This document shows, piece after piece, positions 6,934-10,581 of a stretch of DNA of 10,581 nt (its first letter is position 1; each line of letters starts with the position of its first letter). Source of the stretch: Pseudomonadales bacterium (GTDB lineage: Bacteria; Pseudomonadota; Gammaproteobacteria; Pseudomonadales; DT-91); NCBI GenBank assembly GCA_013215025.1, contig JABSRR010000042.1:2051-12631 (forward strand). Reading direction: 5' to 3'. Under the pieces are notes generated by a model. The model did not search any database. It saw nothing but the letters and a program-made list of their open reading frames with translations, and was not told the origin of the DNA. The translations under genes were made by a program, and so were the position numbers.

Positions 6934-7866
6934 CTAGCCTTGCCACTTATGGCCCCAGATTGAGGCTTCGGTATTATGCGTGGTTTGCCAGTCTTCACCA
7001 ACTTGCATACCCTCATAACCGAACTCAAGCGCGAAATTACCCGGGGTTAGCATATAGAACGACTTCATTTCATCGTTAATGTGCTCACCCAGAGACGAAA
7101 CAATCATAATTTGACGCTCATTGACGCGATCTAAACAGCTACCCACTTCACGAATAGAGCCTACTTCAGCCATTAAATGTACACAGCCAGGGGCTTTTGA
7201 CTCAGGGTTTGGATGCGGCACTTCAGCGGTTGGGCCACCCCAGCTCCATAGCGCTAAGCTGTGATGACGTGGATTACAGTGCATAAAATAGATTTTACCC
7301 ATGCCTGCATCGCCGCCCATATCGGTGATATCGGTATCTTTAAAGCCTAACTGCTGATAAAACGCATGACAGCCCTCAAAATCAGTAGGTGCATGCAGTA
7401 CAACATGACCCAGACCCATATCGCTGCCGTCATCGGCTGTTACGATGAATTTTTCAACATCTAAGGGTGATTCAAAACCCACTGAATCTTCAATATCCGA
7501 CCAGTAAAACTCTAATTGATTGCCTGATGGGTCGGCAGAACGCGCCAATGCTTTTACGGCACGCGCTGATAAGGTGTCTGCATCGCTAATCACTTCAACC
7601 GGCGCATCGAGTGTTTTGAGCGTTGCTAGCACAGCATCAAAACCTTCCGCAGAGCCACAATCAAAGCCTGCAAGTTGCAAGAAGTCGGCAGGACCTTCAA
7701 CAATTTGATAGCGAAACGGACGAGCGTCATCCATTTTCAAATAAACTGAGCCATTGTCAGGCATTGAAGTCGACTTCATGAAACCGCACACATTGGTGCC
7801 ATAGTCTTCCCATTTTGCTAAATCTGTAGATGAAACTACTACATAACCTAGATTTTTAACGCTCAT
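6934..7866 (-). CDS. Type I extradiol ring-cleavage dioxygenase (BphC/HsaC-like, VOC fold)
   Basis: A 310-residue, two-module vicinal-oxygen-chelate enzyme, slightly longer than the usual 290-300. The C-terminal module holds the active site. By alignment with remembered biphenyl-type BphC, the iron ligands are His154 in GLGHVVLHAP, His230 in CVHLMAEV and Glu281 in FALEFGYEG. The second-sphere residues are also present: His202 in PRHHSLAL, His262 in GEHINDE and Tyr271. It ends with IWGHKWQG, as these dioxygenases commonly do. The enzyme would open a catechol-type ring next to its hydroxyls, using Fe(II) and O2. The substrate (dihydroxybiphenyl, a secosteroid catechol or another) cannot be decided here. 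The start is well supported: GGAG lies six bases before ATG. It is transcribed away from the rhombosortase gene and converges on the esterase. No hydrolase or ferredoxin partner of a classical meta-cleavage operon is adjacent. Confidence 0.9.
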   Translation of the reverse strand: MSVKNLGYVVVSSTDLAKWEDYGTNVCGFMKSTSMPDNGSVYLKMDDARPFRYQIVEGPADFLQLAGFDCGSAEGFDAVLATLKTLDAPVEVISDADTLSARAVKALARSADPSGNQLEFYWSDIEDSVGFESPLDVEKFIVTADDGSDMGLGHVVLHAPTDFEGCHAFYQQLGFKDTDITDMGGDAGMGKIYFMHCNPRHHSLALWSWGGPTAEVPHPNPESKAPGCVHLMAEVGSIREVGSCLDRVNERQIMIVSSLGEHINDEMKSFYMLTPGNFALEFGYEGMQVGEDWQTTHNTEASIWGHKWQG

Positions 7867-7871
7867 TAGGT

Positions 7872-7878
7872 TCTCCTT
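7872..7878 (-). promoter_or_regulatory. Strong Shine-Dalgarno of the extradiol dioxygenase gene
   Basis: On the minus strand AAGGAGA precedes the ATG at 7866, with six bases between GGAG and the start. It is the best ribosome-binding site in the window and fixes the start of this gene, suggesting efficient translation. Confidence 0.85.
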
Positions 7879-7955
7879 TACGGGTCGTCATTGTGAATTC
7901 GCCATCAGGGCGCTGCAGATTGGAACTGAGCCAGCGTAGCAAAAAAACCCTGCAC

Positions 7956-7973
7956 AGCTTAGAATGTTAAGCT
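7956..7973. repeat. Inverted repeat in the dioxygenase-rhombosortase divergent region
   Basis: AGCTTA and TAAGCT form a perfect 6-bp dyad around a 6-nt spacer GAATGT. It lies in the 127-bp region between the two divergent starts and could be an operator or part of the rhombosortase leader. It overlaps the upstream ATG at 7964, one more reason to prefer the later start. No convincing -35/-10 pair was recognised in this region. Confidence 0.45.
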
Positions 7974-7993
7974 TTATTATTCGGGGATGCATA

Positions 7994-8587
7994 ATGAATC
8001 AGCTTGTTGCTAAAATCAAGCCAGAAAGTCTAGCGCTATTATGCATCGCCGCTGCCATTATTGTGATTTGCAGTGGCATTCAATATTTTCAATTAAATAG
8101 CCTCATGCAGCTGCAAATTGCTGCGACCTTAGAGGGCCAATACTGGCGCATTTTTACCGCGCATTTAAGCCATTTGAATACCCAGCACTTGGTAATGAAT
8201 ATGCTTGGCATGAGCTTATGCCTGCTTATTTTTGGACGGGACCTGCACGTCAAGCACTGGCTGATTAACTTTTGTATTGCGGCCTTTGTATCAAGCTCTG
8301 CTTTATTACTGATTTACCCAGCCAGCTATACTTATGTAGGATTTTCTGACATCTTACATAGTTGGATCATGCTTGGCGCTTTTGCTATGGCCTGCAAAGA
8401 TCGCTGGCTTGGGCTATCTGTTATCGGCTTAATGCTAGCGAAAGTCATACTAGAACAACTCGATGTGTTTGTAATGACACAATCTGGGGTTAACAGCGCT
8501 AACATATCCACTGAATCACATTTTTTTGGCACATTAACCGGCATGGTTTACGGCATAATATATGTGTTAATAGCTAAAAAAACCTAA
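7994..8587 (+). CDS. rrtA: Rhombosortase (rhomboid-family intramembrane serine protease)
   Basis: A 197-residue polytopic membrane protein with about six hydrophobic segments, the compact size of rhombosortases. Seen: QYWRIFTAHLSH (49-60), then HLVMNMLG (His65, Asn69) as in the rhomboid second helix. YVGFSDILHS follows with the probable nucleophile Ser118 and His122. The partner His176 is in ESHFFGTLTG. Known: rhombosortases sit in the inner membrane and process proteins carrying a C-terminal GlyGly-CTERM tail, which are exported by type II secretion. The usual small residue after the serine (GxSG) is Asp here (GFSD), a variant that could affect activity. I chose ATG 7994 because GGGGA lies six bases upstream (7983-7987). 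ATG 7964 has no such site and would add 10 residues. No GlyGly-CTERM protein is encoded in the window, so its substrates must be elsewhere. Confidence 0.78.
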   Translation: MNQLVAKIKPESLALLCIAAAIIVICSGIQYFQLNSLMQLQIAATLEGQYWRIFTAHLSHLNTQHLVMNMLGMSLCLLIFGRDLHVKHWLINFCIAAFVSSSALLLIYPASYTYVGFSDILHSWIMLGAFAMACKDRWLGLSVIGLMLAKVILEQLDVFVMTQSGVNSANISTESHFFGTLTGMVYGIIYVLIAKKT

Positions 8588-8608
8588 TTTTTTAATAATC
8601 TAGAATGA

Positions 8609-8626
8609 CAATTCAATATTGAATTG
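8609..8626. promoter_or_regulatory. Perfect 18-bp palindrome, possible operator
   Basis: CAATTCAATATTGAATTG equals its own reverse complement with no loop. This favours binding by a dimeric regulator over a transcript hairpin. It lies 21 bp after the rhombosortase stop and about 190 bp before the lipoprotein start. The AT-rich composition raises the chance of coincidence, but 18 perfect bases is long. Confidence 0.45.
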
Positions 8627-8778
8627 ATATCTTTTAAACAATAATAATTATCTCGAAATCCGCTTGGATGCACTCGCGTATACTGCGCTGCTGTTATTGT
8701 AGTTATTTTAGCTACTGATATTTTGCTGAAATAATAAGCAATATGCTTCGCAGTATGAAACATTTGGTCATATTTAAA

Positions 8779-8816
8779 AATTATCGACCAAGCCACGATT
8801 AATGTAGACGATAATT
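8779..8816 (+). repeat. 8-bp inverted repeat abutting the lipoprotein start codon
   Basis: AATTATCG (8779-8786) and CGATAATT (8809-8816) are perfect complements separated by 22 bp, and the right arm ends on the base before ATG 8817. In RNA it could fold over the ribosome-binding region; in DNA it could be a regulator site. No clear Shine-Dalgarno is present. Confidence 0.45.
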
Positions 8817-9764
8817 ATGCGCCGTTTTTTATCTGCTTCTTTTTTATTAATTCCTTTTCAATCAGTATTTGCTTATCTATCGATAAATATTAAAAATTTT
8901 GCTATCAAGTCGCTATCTTTTATCTGCCTTGCATCTGCATTCAACTTGTTAGCTGCCTGCACACAATCACCCACTAACAATCTCAGTGCAAGTCAAACTG
9001 GCGAAGCGGTCAACGGAGCTTTCACTAGGCATACCAATAAGGCCATCAATGGCACGATTGATGGCCGTGAGATAAACCAAGACCTGCATGAAATTTTAGA
9101 TCAAAAACCGGTTTTTCTTGCCGAGACAAATCGTCTGAACGATACCAAACAGCGCAATCGCCAGCAGCTAGAAAAATTAGCAGAGATTAAATCGCAAATG
9201 GATAATAATGCCCTCACGCGAACGGCATTTAATCGTCAGCAGCAGCTCGACATTAATAAAAGCTTAAGCAAATTGTTAAAATATAGCCCTGAGGCTGAGT
9301 TCAGCGCCATCAATAGCCAGCGTGTTTATCTGCAAGCGATTAATTTGTATCAGTGTAATTCACGATTAATTGCTGAAACACGCAGCCAAAACCCAAATGC
9401 TAAACAGTTGCCGCCGCTGATTCAGTTAAATAAAGAGATTGAAAATATCAAACTGAATATATATGACTTCTCAGCGTCTGAATTTAAAGCCTGGTCAAAG
9501 ATCTATCAAATTGAGATAAGCCTCGATGCATTAGACCAATTTTGGAGTGATATGCAGGTTAACAAAAACAGTATGTTTTACGTAACTGAGCACTTAGCCG
9601 AGCAGCAGAAGATAATCAATTATTGTTTTTATGTTCAGCGCAGTATCGATAAAGATATTCAAGATATTTTATTCAGCTATGAAGGCCTGGCCGAATATAA
9701 TAAGGCCTTAAAGAAATTACGCGGTTTTTATAAGCGCAGCAATTTTTTAGCCGTTAATCGTTAA
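8817..9764 (+). CDS. Predicted lipoprotein of unknown function
   Basis: A 315-residue protein I do not recognise. Seen: a lipobox LAAC (45-48), so the mature protein would start at Cys48 and be lipid-anchored. The lipobox is preceded by two hydrophobic stretches rather than one: about 4-19 (after MRR, ending SVFA, itself like a signal peptidase I site) and about 33-47 (after KNFAIKS). No other ATG, GTG or plausible TTG lies in frame between 8817 and the lipobox. The mature part is hydrophilic, rich in Gln, Asn, Lys and Glu. Residues about 90-150 look helical and may form a coiled coil (NRLNDTKQRNRQQLEKLAEI), and the rest is probably mostly helical. It looks more AT-rich than the heptose genes. 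Its stop overlaps the convergent AbgT gene's stop by four bases (9761-9764). A role in the envelope is inferred from the anchor only. Confidence 0.72.
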   Translation: MRRFLSASFLLIPFQSVFAYLSINIKNFAIKSLSFICLASAFNLLAACTQSPTNNLSASQTGEAVNGAFTRHTNKAINGTIDGREINQDLHEILDQKPVFLAETNRLNDTKQRNRQQLEKLAEIKSQMDNNALTRTAFNRQQQLDINKSLSKLLKYSPEAEFSAINSQRVYLQAINLYQCNSRLIAETRSQNPNAKQLPPLIQLNKEIENIKLNIYDFSASEFKAWSKIYQIEISLDALDQFWSDMQVNKNSMFYVTEHLAEQQKIINYCFYVQRSIDKDIQDILFSYEGLAEYNKALKKLRGFYKRSNFLAVNR

Positions 9765-10581
9765 TGCGAAAAAAACAAGGCTGCCCCTGGCCCCACCGGT
9801 ATCTGGAACAAGAACACCCACACAATAAAGAACAGCGTCCACAGGCACAAAAAAGCCACTGAATATGGCAGCATCATCGCAATCATGGTGCCAATGCCAA
9901 TATTATGTCGGTACTTATCAGCTACGGCGATAATTAAACCAAAGTAACTCATCATCGGGGTAATCATATTGGTAGCGGAATCGCCAATTCGGTAGGCCGC
10001 TTGTATAACTTCGGGTGAGTAACCCACTAACATCAGCATCGGCACAAAGATCGGTGCAGTGATCGCCCATTGTGCTGAGGCACTGCCCAGCATCAAGTTG
10101 ATCAATGCACAAATCAGGATAAAACAGCCAAACAGTAAAGGCCCGGTCAGGCCTAAGCCTTGAAGAAACTCTGCCCCTAATACTGCACTGATAGCGCCTA
10201 AATTTGTCCATTTGAAATAGGCAACAAACTGTGCGGCAAAAAACACCAACACTAAAAATGCACTCATGGTAGTCATGGAATAGGGCATTGCCTCAACCAC
10301 CGCATTATTATTGCGCATAGTGCCAACAACACGGCCATAGACAATGCCCGTTAGCGCAAAAAATAAAAAGATAAATGCTACGATAGATTGTAAAAAGGGT
10401 GAACCAGCCAGCTTGCCGGTGTCAGGGTTAAGTAAAATACCATTTGCTGGCACAACCGTGAATGCAAGGCCAATAAAAAATAAAAGTGCCGCCAATCCAG
10501 CTGCTTTAAGCCCTTTATTTTCTTGCTCGGTCAACTGCTGATTCGATAGTTCTGCCTGTATAGCTACTTGCTGCTCTTTCG
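9761..10581 (-). CDS. AbgT-family transporter, C-terminal part (5' end outside the window)
   Basis: The minus-strand frame is open through the right edge, so about 272 of an expected 500-odd residues are seen; the TTG at 10534 is an internal codon, not a start. The fragment begins with a hydrophilic Gln/Glu-rich loop (QAELSNQQLTEQENKGLK). About seven hydrophobic segments follow, with the family signatures VVPANGIL, FFAAQFVAYFKWTNLG, NLMLGSASAQWAI, APIFVPML, AAYRIGDSATNMITP and MLPYS. Known: the family includes the E. coli p-aminobenzoyl-glutamate importer AbgT and the Neisseria MtrF efflux pump; members are inner-membrane, ion-coupled transporters. Direction and substrate here cannot be told: p-aminobenzoyl-glutamate import or sulfonamide efflux are both possible. 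No abgA/abgB hydrolase genes are visible. No terminator was recognised at its end, where it converges with the lipoprotein gene. Confidence 0.92.
   Translation of the reverse strand, partial: KEQQVAIQAELSNQQLTEQENKGLKAAGLAALLFFIGLAFTVVPANGILLNPDTGKLAGSPFLQSIVAFIFLFFALTGIVYGRVVGTMRNNNAVVEAMPYSMTTMSAFLVLVFFAAQFVAYFKWTNLGAISAVLGAEFLQGLGLTGPLLFGCFILICALINLMLGSASAQWAITAPIFVPMLMLVGYSPEVIQAAYRIGDSATNMITPMMSYFGLIIAVADKYRHNIGIGTMIAMMLPYSVAFLCLWTLFFIVWVFLFQIPVGPGAALFFSH

Larger units (their letters stand above)
8588..8816. other. AT-rich 229-bp intergenic region with several dyads
   Basis: No gene is supported here. It contains a perfect 18-bp palindrome (8609-8626) and a 17-base hairpin GTAG...CTAC with a 3-nt loop (8699-8715). 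There is also a bulged stem around TTGCT/AGCAA (about 8720-8746) and an 8-bp inverted repeat ending at the next start codon (8779-8816). A TATACT that could serve as a -10 box lies at 8679-8684, without a convincing -35 partner. The region may be the promoter and structured leader of the downstream lipoprotein gene. Confidence 0.5.

Noticed and set aside
7964..7993. ATG extending the rhombosortase by ten residues
   Set aside because: It has no Shine-Dalgarno and sits in the loop of an inverted repeat; ATG 7994 has GGGGA six bases upstream.
8679..8684. TATACT as a -10 box for the lipoprotein gene
   Set aside because: No -35-like hexamer at the right distance and no extended -10 TG; mentioned only as a weak possibility.
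8584..8796. Minus-strand 70-residue open frame in the AT-rich gap
   Set aside because: No family resemblance and no supporting context; it overlaps the palindromic intergenic region and looks like a chance frame.

Overview
The window looks like chromosomal DNA of a free-living, probably marine, gammaproteobacterium. This is inferred from a bifunctional hldE next to gmhA and gmhB (Gram-negative LPS heptose synthesis), a rhombosortase (a protease family of proteobacteria), an AbgT-type transporter and moderate GC. The genus cannot be fixed from the sequence. No mobile element, CRISPR array, tRNA or rRNA was seen.

Positions 1-5816 hold six plus-strand genes packed almost without gaps. First is the 3' end of a hybrid sensor kinase with a degenerate ATP-binding glycine box, a pseudo-receiver and one intact receiver. 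An FAD-dependent oxidoreductase starts on the next base after its stop. An aldo/keto reductase overlaps that gene by ATGA. Then come gmhB, gmhA and hldE. The last three cover sedoheptulose-7-phosphate to ADP-D-glycero-beta-D-manno-heptose; the final epimerase (hldD) is not in the window. The oxidoreductase and reductase are not standard heptose genes, and their substrates are unknown.

Positions 5817-7866 hold an HSL-type (family IV) esterase and, convergent to it, a type I extradiol ring-cleavage dioxygenase. They share a strong bidirectional terminator. The esterase leader contains four tandem imperfect 15-bp repeats that end just before its start codon. The pair suggests a capacity for aromatic or steroid compounds, but no other catabolic genes are present.

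Positions 7867-10581 hold a rhombosortase gene divergent from the dioxygenase. After it comes an AT-rich 229-bp gap with a perfect 18-bp palindrome and other dyads. An unrecognised lipoprotein with an unusually long double-hydrophobic N-terminus follows. It converges with the 3' half of an AbgT-family transporter gene that runs off the right edge; the two stop codons overlap.

No convincing new multi-gene system was found. The most unusual items are the degenerate hybrid kinase fused to the redox/heptose operon, the 15-bp repeat leader, the variant rhombosortase motif and the orphan lipoprotein.
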